From positions 6,486,120 through 6,550,119 of the forward strand of contig CM024190.1 of the NCBI GenBank assembly GCA_013433145.1: DNA of 64,000 nt, in the 5' to 3' direction. This document shows positions 48,241-61,860 of the stretch, in pieces. The notes beneath the pieces are model-generated. The model was given only the letters and a program-made list of their open reading frames with translations, ran no database searches and was not told the origin of the DNA. Position numbers and translations under genes: made by a program. Source of the DNA: Ascaris suum (taxonomy: Eukaryota; Nematoda; Chromadorea; Rhabditida; Ascarididae). Each line of letters opens with the position of its first letter. The first letter of the stretch is position 1.

Positions 48241-51200
48241 TCCACACCGTGTGAGTCGCATAAGAAGCTAGTAAATAATAGTAGAAAATGAAAGGGCTCA
48301 TCTACTTAGAAGCCGCCTACTCGAAAATGAAATTAATGGGCTCATTGATAAATTTATTTATTGATATAAGTATTCATAAAATTCCTTCATGAATTAGATG
48401 AGACCTTTAGATATTATAGGCGTACAGATAAGATTAATGATATTTGATGAGCAATTCTGAATGCGTTATTTAGAAATGCGAACAAAAACGAGTTACGAAT
48501 AGTGAATGCCCTAGAAATGTTGTATATTATAGAGATGACGCCTATTAATTTCTATTAAATGACAGTGTAAAATTCATAACTCGTTTAAACGATAATAAAG
48601 ATGAAACGTTTAGAAAAAATAACTCAAGGATAATTCGACGCCAATTTTATCGGCGAATCGAATGATTTTAGCGATACGATTATCTCTTATAAAAATTCAT
48701 GAAATATTGCTCAACTAAGATTAGCTTATTGACTGAAATGATCTATGAAAGTAAACAGTAATGATTAGGTGATAAAAGGTGTCGCGTCAATAGCATACAT
48801 TAGCATACAATTATGAAAAGCTAAATTAAAGATTTATAGAATTCAGTATATTGGATTAAGAAAATCAAAAATTCAACTAGTCTCGAGAGTAACACAAGAC
48901 GTAAATCATCTCAGCACAATGAACTAAGCAGTTTATAAGCGATATATTAGGAATTTATTGCCGAAACGCAATAATTAGTCGAGCGAAAGACGAAAATCCA
49001 TAGGTATGCACGAAAGAGTAGCAGTTTCATATTAACAGTCAAGATATACTGAGGTGTTACAATTGAATTGCCCCACTTCCTCCCCCTCTTTTTGGTCGCT
49101 TTTCATCTACTTATTTGTTACTTGCATACGACTCATTGTCCACAATAAAAAAAAAATGCATTTTGAGTCATAGTGATGCAAATATTAGCTGATAGCGTTC
49201 AATTATTTTCGCATTAATTCAGCCAAGGCGAAGAGACTATTGCTGAAAAGGTTGAATACAAGACAGCTCCAAACAAGCACCTGCTTTCCCGTGTATGATG
49301 ATGGGTTCTTAAATTTATCTTTCAAAAGTTTGTCTTTCTGACAGAATTCTTTCGGTATTTCATTCGCCACTCAATCGGTTCAAATAAATCTGAAAATTTC
49401 TTCGCTGCAATCGTCAATTTCCCGCTAAGTGATCGAAGAGTTCTGGTTTATCGTCTTGGCATGGCACTAGTCCAGTAGATTTGAGTACGAGATATCACGT
49501 GTGAGAAAAATGGAGTATTTTGAGAGAGGGAAGGAATAAGCATGACATGTTGTGTAGATGTAACACTGTGAGTACTAAATAACAACATGACTGTTATATT
49601 ATTCCTACGTAATATTGAGAGTGGTATGTGTATCTGGTGATAATCCACCAGCTTCGCCGATTTACAAACGCCAATCTCAAATGCATCTCCGTTGCTGTGT
49701 TCGCCTGGAGGCCCCACTAGGTAAAAAGGAAATTGATGACAGTCTCATCAAAATCGCTCGAAGGTCCTACCTTGACGGTATGCCTCCTTTTCGGGTGGTT
49801 CAAACCGGGTTGGATGATATTAAAAAAAGACGCGAATGCACTCATGCCCGTAGTGCAACACCAGGCAGTTCTGCGCGGCTGCCATTGCGTATTTGAACGG
49901 GAAACACGGCAAGGTTCGGTAGCTTCTGTTAATAATAATTCCCAATATGGCGAAGTAAAGGACTACTTCCTCATAATTTACTCTCCCTTATTTCACTACT
50001 CTTAAGGTAGTCAGGTTTTCAGTGACAACTCCTACCTGTTAATCAGTCATTAAAATTAACCAGTAAATTTCTGTTGCTCAGCGGCTGTTATATACGCGTG
50101 ATTCGTTCCTCAAAGTGTTTTTGCTCAGAGCACTTTGAGATAAGCATAGTTGCTGGAATTAGTTTGTAACTGTGTATATTTATCTTTTTTAACTACACAG
50201 GGCTGGAAGGTAGACGCTTTGTTATATGTTATATACAGACGAATAGTCCCTCATAATATTCCGCCTCATATTCGAATAATTTTAAAGGCGTTAACTCTCT
50301 AACGATGTATCTGAATTGTTTGCTATTCAGCAACACGTGCACATCTCGAATTTATGCTGGCCGCAATACCTGGCAACGCTGATTTTAAGAGGCTATGTCC
50401 CCTAACGCCAAGATGCTCGCAGTGATCATTACATTAGCTTAACAATTAAATTTATTTTGATTTTAACTCCTCCATGAGCACAGCTAAGGGTATTAATGCC
50501 GATTTTCATGGTCGGATTCAATGGTTCATTTATCAGACACCTCAGACCGGTGTTTTCACCTTGAAGTCCCTAAATTATTTTGATAACGCTCACAACATAG
50601 ATCAACTGCAAATGTGATAACTGTTATATGCACAGCTGCAACTCGCCTACAACTGGAAATGAGATAGTGAGATTGCATATTTAATTGTCATTTGTTTTTA
50701 TTTACTTATTTATTTATTTTCCTCAAGACAGCAAGAAGCAGCTAATGCCTTTAGAAATCACAACAAAAATATTTCATGTGCAATATTCCACGTCAAAAGG
50801 AATGCTCTCAATACAAAACAGGTGCAATTTAGTGCTTACTTGTTCATCTAATGGTCATATCCTTATAAAACGGGTATACGTACATACGTGCTCTGTTGTC
50901 AGCAAAGAAAGAACTGGACTGATAGCCATTTTTGTTAATAGTTTTTGGAACTCATTTTACACTAAACACTGCGATTTTTCTACTGTTTTTTTTTGTTTCG
51001 AACATCATTTCTTTCTTCCCTTTTTTTTTCATTTGTTAGTTTCAACAATTCCGACAATTCGATAAACTCCATTTTTTCGATAATTTTGATTTTTTGTAAG
51101 ACACTTAAAGTTACTTCGGAAGGTAACTTTATTTTTGGAATAAGTAATGCGGTAAGCAACATTTTATAAAGAATGAATCGGCATTCGCCGAAGATACCTC

Positions 51201-52409
51201 TCAAATGCTTATAAAAAAAAATCAACCCCAAGTTTCACATTGTTTGATGAGTGTTTATTTGGAACTGCTATCTAATGAAGTGTTTTTATCGGCTGATTCT
51301 TGCCAAACTTTTGGTCTCTATACTCTCTTTATAATAATTTCAAGTTCAGGCTCATAAATTTTACTGACAACTTGTTCTCAGTAATTACGTAGCCTCTCTG
51401 ATTCAGCTCTAAATACACAACTAAAGAAGATAAGCTAATTTTTCTTTGTTTTGTCATTCCACGTTTTTGACTTGTTTTAGATATCACTTGACGCATTACC
51501 TGGTCAGTCACCTTCCTTCCGCTGCACCTGTTGCAGTACGTTTCATGTGAAATCTGATGAAAGAAAACCGCGCAATTTGAAGCATAAAGCATTCATGTTG
51601 TTCGTCATCACCCGTTGTTAAACTCCTGGTGTCTCCGACCAAATAGATCTCTTTTGACGTCTCTTTTCTACGTACACGTTTTGTTCTTTGTTCTACGTCC
51701 AGAAATCACTCCCCTGTATTTCCTATTTGCACGTGACGGTATCACTATAATTTCGAATACTGTTTTGCTGCGATCCACTGTCGGCACTGTGGGCACGTAA
51801 GGATACTGCTGCTCTACGAGGAAAAGGAGAGGGAAGAACAGTGGATTTGGAAAGGGCTAACATCTATGTTTCCAGACACATAGGATTTTCGATTTAGCAG
51901 GAGGGCTTACTTACTTTCAACTTCTGGAAGTAGAAGATTCGAAGTAATAGGCAAAACGTATGATTCGAGAGCTCATGCAATTTAAAAATACCCGAATAAA
52001 GAGCAGAAGATTATGAGCAGCAAGCATTCTCTAGCTGAGAATAATGACAGTCCCTCTTTTATCTTACAAGATAAGCAACGGTAGAAACTTATTGTTGCAA
52101 GCTTAATAGCCTAGCAAGAAGTACCTCGGAATATTGGACAAGAAACTATGAGGAAAGCGCCAGTTTATATACAACAGCAGCCGAGTTGTGGAGGCTCATT
52201 TTATTGTTTAAATAATTAATGCATGAAGGTCCTTATAAATAAGTCATGAGCGAAAGGCCTCATTATAAGGCTAGTGCATTAATCGGTGCACTTAAAAGCA
52301 ATTGAATGAGGAGTTAAAAAATAATCGGGAATGAACACTTTGGATGCAGCACATCTGGAAAGGTAAACAAGTGCTGTTTTAATCCTACGTAGTAGACTCC
52401 GGGGACTCC
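48241..52409. other. AT-rich DNA with one ORF candidate at 49.6 kb
   Basis: Apart from the candidate at 49615-49896 there are only short frames. The plus strand is T-rich at 50.7-51.1 kb, where a 126-codon frame is probably a composition effect. Confidence 0.45.
49615..49896 (+). CDS. Candidate ORF fragment in a GC-richer patch
   Basis: The open frame has 93 codons, beginning at a TTG rather than an ATG. Its central part, including KKEIDDSLIKIARRSYLDGM and DDIKKRRE, looks like real protein. A second plus-strand frame (49733-50005) overlaps it, and the minus strand is partly open too. No splice sites stand out and no family was recognised. It may be an exon or a relic of a mobile element. Confidence 0.2.
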   Translation: MRVVCVSGDNPPASPIYKRQSQMHLRCCVRLEAPLGKKEIDDSLIKIARRSYLDGMPPFRVVQTGLDDIKKRRECTHARSATPGSSARLPLRI

Positions 52410-52634
52410 TCAGCGAGTGGCCATCGCATCCCAAAGTCTCCTGCTCTCCGAAAGAGTTTTCGAAAGCAACATCACTCCGTAGAGGCTACGGGCCCCTCCG
52501 TTGGCTTCTTCATCCTTGTGAGGGGTGTCGGGGATGCGAGGCTTGCTGAATTTGTTGCAGGAACATGAGGTAACGGTGGGAGGCAAAGCATCAGAACAGA
52601 TTTCACCAAAAGGAAACGTGATGCATGCATGCGC
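52410..52634 (-). pseudogene. GC-rich open frame, probable exon or decayed gene fragment
   Basis: The minus strand has 74 codons plus stop in a patch clearly richer in GC than its surroundings. The reading includes NKFSKPRIPDTPHKDEEANG and SLYGVMLLSKTLSESRRLWD and ends DAMATR. No start codon precedes it, so it is an internal exon or a fragment. A possible acceptor (CAAATTCAG) lies inside the frame, before AKPRIP if used. Similar protein-like but broken frames follow on the same strand up to 54.25 kb. No family was recognised with confidence. Confidence 0.3.
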
Positions 52635-53391
52635 TTAGAGAAACAATTTAATGCAAAAGAGAAAGGTAGGAATAGTAGACATAATCAAAAAGCATAATGG
52701 AAGCTGGGAGAGGTAGGAGCTGGACGGTCTCGACATCGATATTTTATGAAGTTATTTGCCTATATACCGCAGAGAAAAGTAGTACGATTCGGTGGAATCA
52801 CATTTGAAATCCTGATATTGGAAAAAAAACATATTGTGCCAGAACTGTGCTTTTTTCTAACCGCATCAATTTAACAAGGAGACACACTGGAGAATGGCAA
52901 CATGCATATGCAATCGCCATATACATAGAAAATGACGACAAGAAACAGTGCCTAACTAACAGACATGCATCATAACTGCGTATTTCGAAATTCTTTGAAC
53001 CTTGAATTATTTGTGCGCAACTTTATACTGCAATAAAGCTAAAAATCCCTCGTTTCTTGCACGCTTTTCACAAAAAACCTCTGGTACAGGCCCATTTAAT
53101 CGTATCATAGAGCTGAGAAGAAAGAAATGCTTGAGAAGAAAGAATAAGAACCACGCTTGATCAGCAAGACGGTTCTGATGTTCGTCGGTCAATATTGCTG
53201 CGTTAAACTGAAGAGACATTTGATTTCCGCAAATTCCAACAGCGCTGACGAAATCCGTGATACTACCATGAAGGCTGTTGATATAGCAAGTTTACTCTCA
53301 TTTCAGAAGTCGCCTAATCGCTGGGCCGAATCTGTTGTACTTTCCTTACCTTCTGGTGGCAGTCGGCATTAGTTCGCACGTACTACGGGTG

Positions 53392-53625
53392 TCACGAACA
53401 GCATGAAAAATCGTGGTGCAATATATCAAGTTGCGACCCTTGAGAGCTCTGCATTCCGCCTGCTAACTGCGATTCGCTGTTATTTTCATTTTTTACCATT
53501 TGTTCAACAGAAAGGCGAGTTTCATGAGCACTGCACAGCCTTCGCATCCCGATTCCGCATCTCCGCACCGCGTTTATTGGGACGCAATACAAAACTACCA
53601 CAGTTACCGATCGCAGCATCCCCAT
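53392..53625 (-). other. Further open frame in the 52.4-54.3 kb block
   Basis: There are 77 codons from a GTG on the minus strand, including SVEQMVKNENNSESQLAGGM. Plus-strand frames (53403-53642 and 53500-53760) are open over the same bases, so the coding strand is not decided. It is recorded because it lies between two better candidates. Confidence 0.15.
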
Positions 53626-53698
53626 GTCGAGTCCCTATGTGAAACCAAGCATGCCATCACGTCTTGGTGCAAACAAGCTTTTTCGATTTCAGCCGTAG

Positions 53699-54242
53699 TT
53701 ACTGGGTTGAAAAAGGTGCGTTCCGGCAAAAATGATACACCAAAACTGCAGTTTTCCTGAAGTGTTCTTTCGCAGTTTTATGTGCACTTGTACAGTACAA
53801 AAATATGAACAATGTAACAATAGCCTTGTGTGATAAAACCAAAAGTTTCTCAACTATCTGTTCCTTACGGGCGATCTCCATGCTCCGTATGTCCCTTAGC
53901 TCGTGGAGATTTTCTGAGAACAGCCTCCCTTTCGGAGACCCAATGACTTCATAAAGCCTCTCCACCCAGTAGGGGCATGACTCATCATGCCACGTAGCAG
54001 GAGAACCTCTCGCAGGGGCTCCTTCTACATACGATTACTACCCAAAAAGTTGTGCGTAACAAGCCGCTTGCGCACGACACCTGCAGTGTTTCGTGTCTTG
54101 GGGCGCGTGGAAGGGGGCAACTATTGCAGTTGTGTAATAACTTCCTTAGTTCAAATTCAAGTGACATATTGCGTAGAGTGCCTAGTCTTTCAAAATCGTC
54201 CATTCCCGTCAGAACTTTGAAAGTGTGTGGAACACGATCCAA
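53699..54242 (-). pseudogene. Two adjacent protein-like frames on the minus strand, possibly one frameshifted gene
   Basis: The upstream frame (54242-53985) reads through HTFKVLTGMDDFERLG and LEFELRKLLHNC. The downstream frame (54034-53699) is open for 111 codons and includes GSPATWHDESCPYWVERLYE, GRLFSENLHELRDIRSMEIA and a hydrophobic stretch near AIVTLFIFLYC. They overlap around 53985-54034 in different frames, as a decayed or frameshifted coding sequence would. The patch is GC-richer than its flanks. I did not recognise the family. A short intron between the two is not supported by good splice sites. Confidence 0.3.
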
Positions 54243-57200
54243 CTAAAGTTTGCTGAACCCCGATACTTGTCACCACAGATAATTTTGATCCAAGCCGCTA
54301 CATCTAGACACACCGTTATGCTCAAGCTCAACCACATCAACAGTAACGATACGAAAAATACTGCGATAAAAGAAACGTTCTCATCGATAACGTTTATAAA
54401 TCCCTAAGTCCCAAACGATATTTAAGCAAACGTTGCCTAATAGGTGCAATAATGCTATGCAAACAGTAAGTGCATGTGACGTTAGCAACGAAGCTGAAAC
54501 AGCTTCACACTCGAAGTTACTTGGAAGGTAATTGCATCTGTTTGCTCACACAGGTGATAATGTTAATGTTTAGGCTTGTTGCCAAGGAATGATAATGCAC
54601 TCACATTTCAGCTCGATACGCTAAACTGGACAAAAAAAAACGCATAAGAAAAACGGACGTCGATTGTAGACAATAAATGGAGATAACGACATTACTGGCA
54701 GAAGGAACGTCCTCTTAATGGAGACGGATACTTGGCTAACTTAGTCTTATATGAACTGATTTAAGCGAACAATGAGAACGATGTGAACGGCGTCACTGAA
54801 GAGAAATCATATGTCAAAAAGAAGATGCGCATCTAGGATTTACCCAAGGGGCAAAGGCACGACGAACCGAGTCGACCATCGAAAAGAATAACCATCAAGG
54901 GCCTCATGGGACCCACTGTGAACGTCACGCAATCCAACGCATTTTCCTCACGATTTCTATTTGATGTTGAGGCGAAGATCTCAGCACATACGGACGAGTT
55001 CTTTTCTTAGCAATTGATTCTCTAATAAGAAAGCTACTGAAGCGGCGTTATACGATTATTGCAAATCATATGAATTCAACTCTAATTAGATTTGAGTGAA
55101 TAAGAAAAAAAAAGCAGCAACCATTTACAGAAATCAGCAATTAAAAAAAAGATCTAACGTAAGAGATAATTTGTCTTTTAAAACATTTTCATTCATTGCT
55201 CATTTCTGAGAGCATATTTTTTGGCTTTTTTTTTTAAATCAGAATACTGAACGATCAATTGCCGAATTATTAGCACCAAGCATTTAGACATTGTCGTCGC
55301 TAAAAGTGCAATAGAGAAAAATTTAACTGCACATAACCCCTATCACACTTCTGTCGTAGTAACAGGATTGTATGCTATGCTCTAATGATAGCCCATGCAT
55401 AATTCAAATATTCCAGTTCAATTCAGCTTTATCACGTTTATGTATTCCATATCATATTCCATATATTTCAAATTGCTTGCTCATAATGATCTTTTCAATA
55501 ATCATTTTTCTAGTTCTTCTTCGCCTCGTTCTTTATTCTTTATGCACCCCACACTCTCTGTCCTATCCATTTTCGTTAATTTTTCTTTCTTCTATCTTTT
55601 CGGCCACAAAAATCCTTTCATTCTTAATCATACTATTCTTTTAATTCTTTTTGCAAAATCACCTTGAGGCTATTATTCTCGTTTCTTACTTTTCAATGCG
55701 TGCTTGTTTATTTATCCACTAATTAAAATTGCCGAATTTACGAACGAATTTTGCAATCTATGCATTAATGTTTTTTTATGCTTATAACAATGGAGTCAAT
55801 ATTGAAAAGCATTTTCAACTACCTCTTTTTCCTGCCGAATTAGGAAACTAATTGCAAGAAGAACCAAAGATGCAATAAACTTTTGCATTTAGGAATATTG
55901 AGCAAGAACTATGGAAAGTCACCACACTAGTCGAGGAATTCACTTAGAAAATGGTAGTCGTAAACTGAAGAGTCGCGATTACAATCGAATAGAAAAGAAA
56001 TCCGAAAAAAAAACGTAGAAAGAAGGAAAAGAAGAAAAAGTCGGCATGAGAAAATTTTTCCATTCCAACAAACCGTTGTCTTTCAGCTATGATCGCATCC
56101 AAGCACGGATGTTAGGAGATGAGCAACTCATCTACACCTTCAAATATCACCTTTCAAAGGAACGGCAGTGATAGTATTACTAAAATCCTCGGCGCTGTTC
56201 CTGTCATTCAAAAACATAAGCTTAAAGAAACATCAGCAACAAAAAAAAAATTCACCCATATCCTTGACTTGCAACATCTATGGAACCCGAACGTTTCTGG
56301 TCAAAAGTGGATCAGGTTGGAGTTTTATCTTCTTTCAGTACCTTTGTTCCGATTATTTCATGTTTTTTTTTTCTTCATGTTTTTCCGGTATACAAGAGAT
56401 TATTTTGCAAATCGCCACAAACAGAGATTCAAATACCGCAGAAATGCAAACAGACTGAAATGGCTGTAGTACGCTTTCGATTGCAAGGAAAAACGCACCA
56501 CAATTAAATTATGGAAAAAAAAAGTTATTTCTGAGTTTTATTTCATTCGTAAAATATACATTTAAGTGAAATAATCTAGAAAAACGATATTCAGAGCAAA
56601 GTACCCTCCTCTTTATGCTCAACACGAATTCATATCTCGTTGAAAACAAAGCAATTTCGACAACAATAAAAGATTGAATTCGCTTTATTAATAGTAAATT
56701 TCTTGAACTAAAAATATAGTTGGTGAAAAACACAAATGGAAATGTTCGCCTCTATAAGTGCATTTGGATGAAAGACGAGTAAAAATAGCGAAAAAAAAAA
56801 CCCACTATGAGATAGATTTCAACATGAATTAGTTATAATATTGCGGCTTGTTGCATATCATCGACCTCGTACTTATGATGTGACTCATAAAAAGCATCTC
56901 GAAAAACGATAGTCAAAATAAACTACTTTACTGGATGGATGAAATGAAACTCAATGAAATACTGTAAAATGAGATAATGCAATAGAGAGGATAGAATATT
57001 AAAAATATAAAGCATATTTCAAAAAACAGTATCAAAAATACTAATGTACAATTATTGAGGCGACAAAAATGAAATCTAAGTTATGGCTGCAAAGCTCTAT
57101 TGAACATATTCAAAAATTGCTATTGAAAGTTAACAACTAAATCAAAAGTTTTTAAATTATGCATATCTAATTAAATTCATTTAATTTTTCACACACATGG

Positions 57201-58902
57201 CAAGAAAATTTGAGAATTTGAAGGAAAATTTTACAATAAGACCACTCCCCCCTCCCTTTATTTTCTTTCATAGAAACGAGGCATTTATTTGATGAGATTC
57301 AGCCAGTTCCATTTCGAACCAAAACGTATTGTGAGCGATGAAAGCATATTCTTAGGCGCTTTTGCGCTGCAATACAAAACATCTCACGATATCGGTTTGT
57401 CTATCTGTTTATATGTGCACACCATTGTGTACTTGCATGTAATTAATTTTCATACTAGTTACTGAAAAAAAAAATACTACGATTTTAGCTTGAGTAGATA
57501 TCATTCTTGAAACCAAAGAATCACTGAAGATGTTTATTCAGCGTTAACGGTTTTTTGTGCTAATAAATTATAAGTGGTGCTAAATTTCGAATTTAATAAC
57601 CCCCTGAATAAAATAACTCAGTGTATGTATAAAATAAAATAAAATAACAATAAAATAACTCATCATCTCAGTTCACCCTTATCAACTTATCACTTAGTAA
57701 CTATAAGCTCGAATTTTAACTATACAATCAGAGATGTGAAGTTTGATCAGCTTTTCGTTTTATTTAAATGATATTTTCAATGGAAATTAAGACAAAAATG
57801 CAAATCCTCGAAATCTTCAAGATGGAATCGCTCTTTTAGAACGTTGAAAAATAACGCTACGACATCAAATTAATGTCGCGTTATGTGATTTAAACAAAAA
57901 AAAAAAAAAGATGCTGGAACACAGCATATTGGCTGTGCGATGACAATTCTGTACTCCTCTTGTCTCGTTTATAGCAATTTAAAAAAGTGAAGAGATTACA
58001 TCGTGTTGATGAATGCTGGCGTATTTTCTCTTGCAAAATTTCCAAGTGGAACACTTCATATTAGAGAGGAGTTTCGCTAAGTTTATCTTTTATTGAATTT
58101 TATAAGATATATTTATTATGCTTTATTTTCCATAAAGAAAACACTCAAATTTCATCGCTAAAAAATGTTTTCTTTTTATTTGGCTCTTCATAGAAATTTT
58201 TTCGAAACGCATAAATAAGTTTAAGCTCTCTGTTTTAAAGACGCATATTCGATAGATACACCTCACAAATGTAAGGTAATGCGTCGATAATGCGTCGAGT
58301 AAAGATGGGGTAAAGTTTGTTTTTTTTTTTGACGTTTCGGTTTGTTGAGAAGGAATCACTGTTGAATAGAATATTTCTACTTGAAGCGTCTTTTTTTTTT
58401 CATTCATCTTCACTTTTTTTTTCATTTGCTCATAGTAATTCCATAAGTATAATGAAGAATTCAAAGAATGAAATGTGAACCAATGAGGAGAACTAAACAA
58501 TAACCTACTAATATTAAGCCTATTGAAGAGTGGTCATTATTTTTTTTACATTTGAAATTTTTTAAATCTGATTCGCAAATATCAATTCCATTAAAAGAAT
58601 CTTTGCAAATATACAAAAGAATTTAAGTATAGAATACAATTGATGGATTTATCGATGAGATCCTTAAATATCCATCATAATACTATTATATTTAATAAAA
58701 AAAAGCGATACAAAACGATAGACAATCAAAAAATGGGACAATGTTTTTAGCGTTTTAAATTTCGAATGATTCATTTAGGTATATTTTGATGCCTCGAAGC
58801 ATATATTTTGAGAAGCAAGTCGGTCGCATGAAGGCGCTAATTTCTTCTAGCAGCGAAACTGATAAGAAACCCTTATACATATCGCAAGAATTTTTGTCTC
58901 CT
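54243..58902. other. AT-rich DNA, no supported gene
   Basis: Holds the (AAAAT)n run and poly-A tracts. Open frames at 55.4-56.5 kb overlap one another in several frames and are hydrophobic from T-richness, so I do not call them. Confidence 0.5.
57630..57659. repeat. (AAAAT)n short tandem repeat
   Basis: Several AAAAT-like units in a row with one variant. Confidence 0.75.
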
Positions 58903-59078
58903 TCAAGCTGCCCGTTTTTGCATGTAATAGGAAACCTTCTCTAAACAACGAATAATACCTGAGCTCATCATAGCGCGCCAAGCATCTCTACTATTGAGAG
59001 GTGTTGTAAGGTCGAATATGTTGGTGCACATTGCCGTTAGCTCATCAAGCAGATTATAGGGAAATGAATGAACAGCAC
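58903..59078 (-). CDS. Candidate exon coding helical sequence
   Basis: After a modest acceptor (GATTGCACATAG) the minus frame reads through NLLDELTAMCTNIFDLTTPL and RDAWRAMMSSGIIRCLEKVS to a TGA at 58903. The pattern resembles helical (HEAT or armadillo-type) repeat sequence. A donor (GCTCAG|GTATTATT at 58958) could end the exon earlier. No joined partner exon is established and no gene was recognised. The opposite strand has a short open frame over part of it. Confidence 0.28.
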
Positions 59079-61716
59079 CTATGTGCAATCAGAGTCACTT
59101 GTTTCGTTGTGGACGGCGAAACTAAAATGCCATCAAAGCCCTGTCGCGTTTAACAGCATCTTCAAAGATGGCACAATGTCGATCGATAAAGGATTAAAGC
59201 AAAGTAACAATAGCAGTCATAGCACACAAATTAATCACCCCTTCATGCTGAAGAATAATTGAATCGCTTTGTTGACGTCCGCTTGCTGAGTATCTTTGTT
59301 GCAACTACACTACGACAACATCGATGGTACACTGCGCATCGCTGTCGAATCTCTTCCGATTTCTCGACTGCTCAATACTCATCACCACTGTTTGTCGTTA
59401 GCCCTCATTTCCTCACTAATTCCACTCTCTGTGCTCGTTAGTCCCATAAGCACCTATGCGGTCATGATGGTAGGCCAATCCACATAATCCTTTTTTTACA
59501 ACCATGACGTGCATGGGGTCGAGATCAATGAACATATCCACTTTTTTGCACTTCCGGTTACCACGGAGAGATTTACGTCTGTCAAACACTCACAGCAGCA
59601 TTCGCTTTCTCATTTACAAATTGACCTTATATTAGGAATTCATCCGACAACCTCACATAAATATATAGTTAGATAAGCCAGATGCAATGTCACTTCTATT
59701 ATGCTAGCGCAGCAACGCAATCTCAAAAAGCCAAGTTTGTTCGCTAAGTTACTCTATAGAAGATGCTGTCGAAGATTTTTCACTGCCGGCTGCCATATAT
59801 TTAGAAGCCTAGGCCGATAAAACAACATTTGTGAGATGAAAAGTTAAACGATAAAAATGGACGACTAGATGAGTGCCACAGTTTGACATGAGTACAATTC
59901 ATTGAAAAGCAAACTGCTTGCCAAGGACGGACAAGGTTAAAGCTTAGAATGCCAATGAAGAGTGGATCACAACATACGTGTAATCACTAAAAGCTGGCAT
60001 TAACGACCGAAGAATACTCTACTGAGAAACGAACTGGACGCATGAAAATAATGGCTAACGATGAAAATCTTAGACAATGAGTGATGTGCATGCATTAATC
60101 AAAGGCATCTCCAATGAGTGATATGCATTAACCAATAGTGTAGACAATATACTCATAGCATATGGATAGTATGTCATTATATGGATATAATCGTTCATTC
60201 ATTTGTTAGTTGGTAAAAATTGAGTATCGCTCAACAACGATCATCTCAATAAAGAAATTAGAAAGGAGAGATAGCTGGAGACATTATCTAGCAGGAGATG
60301 AACAATGTACTGCTTAACAAACATTCCCATACAGTAATGTGGGTAGAGGATTCCGATGTGGGGAAGAAAGGACAAACGGGTAATTAAGACGTTTTATGTG
60401 GTCGCTTGAAACACATGCTACTTGAAGGAAATGCCTTATTACCGCTGCTAACGTTTCAAAACATCTGTTGAAAAAGTCTATCACACAGTTCAAATATTAG
60501 CCGAACATACCTCTCACAGCAGCAATAGCGGGGCTCGAAACTTTTCCTCTTAAAAGAGTGGTGTTTTGCTTTGAATCGATGAAGGTTTAGTAGCGATCGA
60601 TGAAACCTTCTGGACAAAAACGTTGCACTATGGAAAACTTGCAAGGTTAGTAACCTCAGGGACGTCGGGACCTCATAATTGGACTTCAAAGGTCAACCTG
60701 CAGACCGCATAGTCCAGTTGGTCTGTGGTTCTCGACCTCAAAATCTTCTTCGAAGAAGCGTCAACACTCACTTCTAAGTCCACCTTAGCTGAGATTGATC
60801 TGTTTTTATGTTAGATACTCATAGTCCGGAGTAAATGTCACTAAACGATTCCTTTATGAGAGAGGTGTTAAATTCGTCCTCAGCAAGCTTACCTCGTCGA
60901 AATTATTTGTTTTACAGAACATTTCGACAGGCAAAAATTATTCTAATAAGGTTGCAATTATTTTCAATAATAAAAATAATCATCTCTTTGAATTTCTCTA
61001 ATAGTTTAATTGCAAGAGACATTTTCCCATTTATATTTATTGCAGTTTTGCTAACAGTTTGGAGAAATCCTCTCACGTTGCATTATCTGCCTTCCTACTT
61101 TTATTTTATTTTAGAAGGCGTTTTATAAGCATCCATAGCAAACTTTGCTTTTTGCTATGTTATGGCTAAAAGATAATAACAATAACAAATTTATAGCATA
61201 AAGGTTGACACATGAATATATTTCCTTAAAAAAGCGGAAAGAACCTTAGCCACAGAAGTATAGAAATGTCTAAATGCTACAATATCTCATATAAACGAGT
61301 AAACGAACATGAAAAAAGAGTTAGATCAGCAACCCTATATAAAGGAGATAAGGCATATAGTACTTCTTGGGAATATCAGTTCTCCCAGTTTCTAAAGGGT
61401 TTACAAGAGGCGAAGGCGTACCTCTGCTATATTTTAGCGTGCGAAAAAAGCGCATGAATTTGAGCCAAATTTTAGCAAACAACGCATGGAAATTGCGAGA
61501 TTATTTTCGAAGAAAAAGTTGTTACGGAACACACAATAGACATCTAATTTCTTAATCTTTAAGCGAGTGCTCGAAGTTTAATTAGTCAATTAGCTTGAAA
61601 AGAAGAGAACAGTAAAAAAAAAGTAACGTCCTCAAATTTACAGATGGATCGAGCGCATTAAAAGATTTTGAGAGCTCTCATTCTCTAATATGCTAAAAAT
61701 ATGAAGAGAAAAAAAC

Positions 61717-61860
61717 CTGGATATTTGCTCAATTCGTGTATAGCATCTGGTACGCACGATGAACGTTGAATTAAGGGTTTCAGCGCTAAATCTAGCCACT
61801 TAGGGATATGCAGTGTAAAATTATTACACGCAACAAAAGCGTCAGCGACAAATGCGCCCC
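61717..61860 (-). CDS. Candidate exon, 144 nt, helical sequence
   Basis: It lies between an acceptor (CAATTGTCAG) and a T-rich donor (ATCCAG|GTTTTTTTC) on the minus strand. It reads GAFVADAFVACNN and then TLHIPKWLDLALKPLIQRSS and DAIHELSKYP. The composition is protein-like and the length is a multiple of three. It could belong with the 58.9-kb candidate on the same strand, but the exons needed between them were not found. No family was recognised. Confidence 0.25.

Noticed and set aside
55372..56507. Several hydrophobic plus-strand ORFs
   Set aside because: Overlapping frames of similar length, T-rich composition and no splice or family evidence.
61428..61520. Minus-strand frame ending at donor AGCAGAG|GTACGCC
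   Set aside because: It reads well for about 25 codons but there is no AG acceptor at its upstream end, showing how easily protein-like strings arise here.
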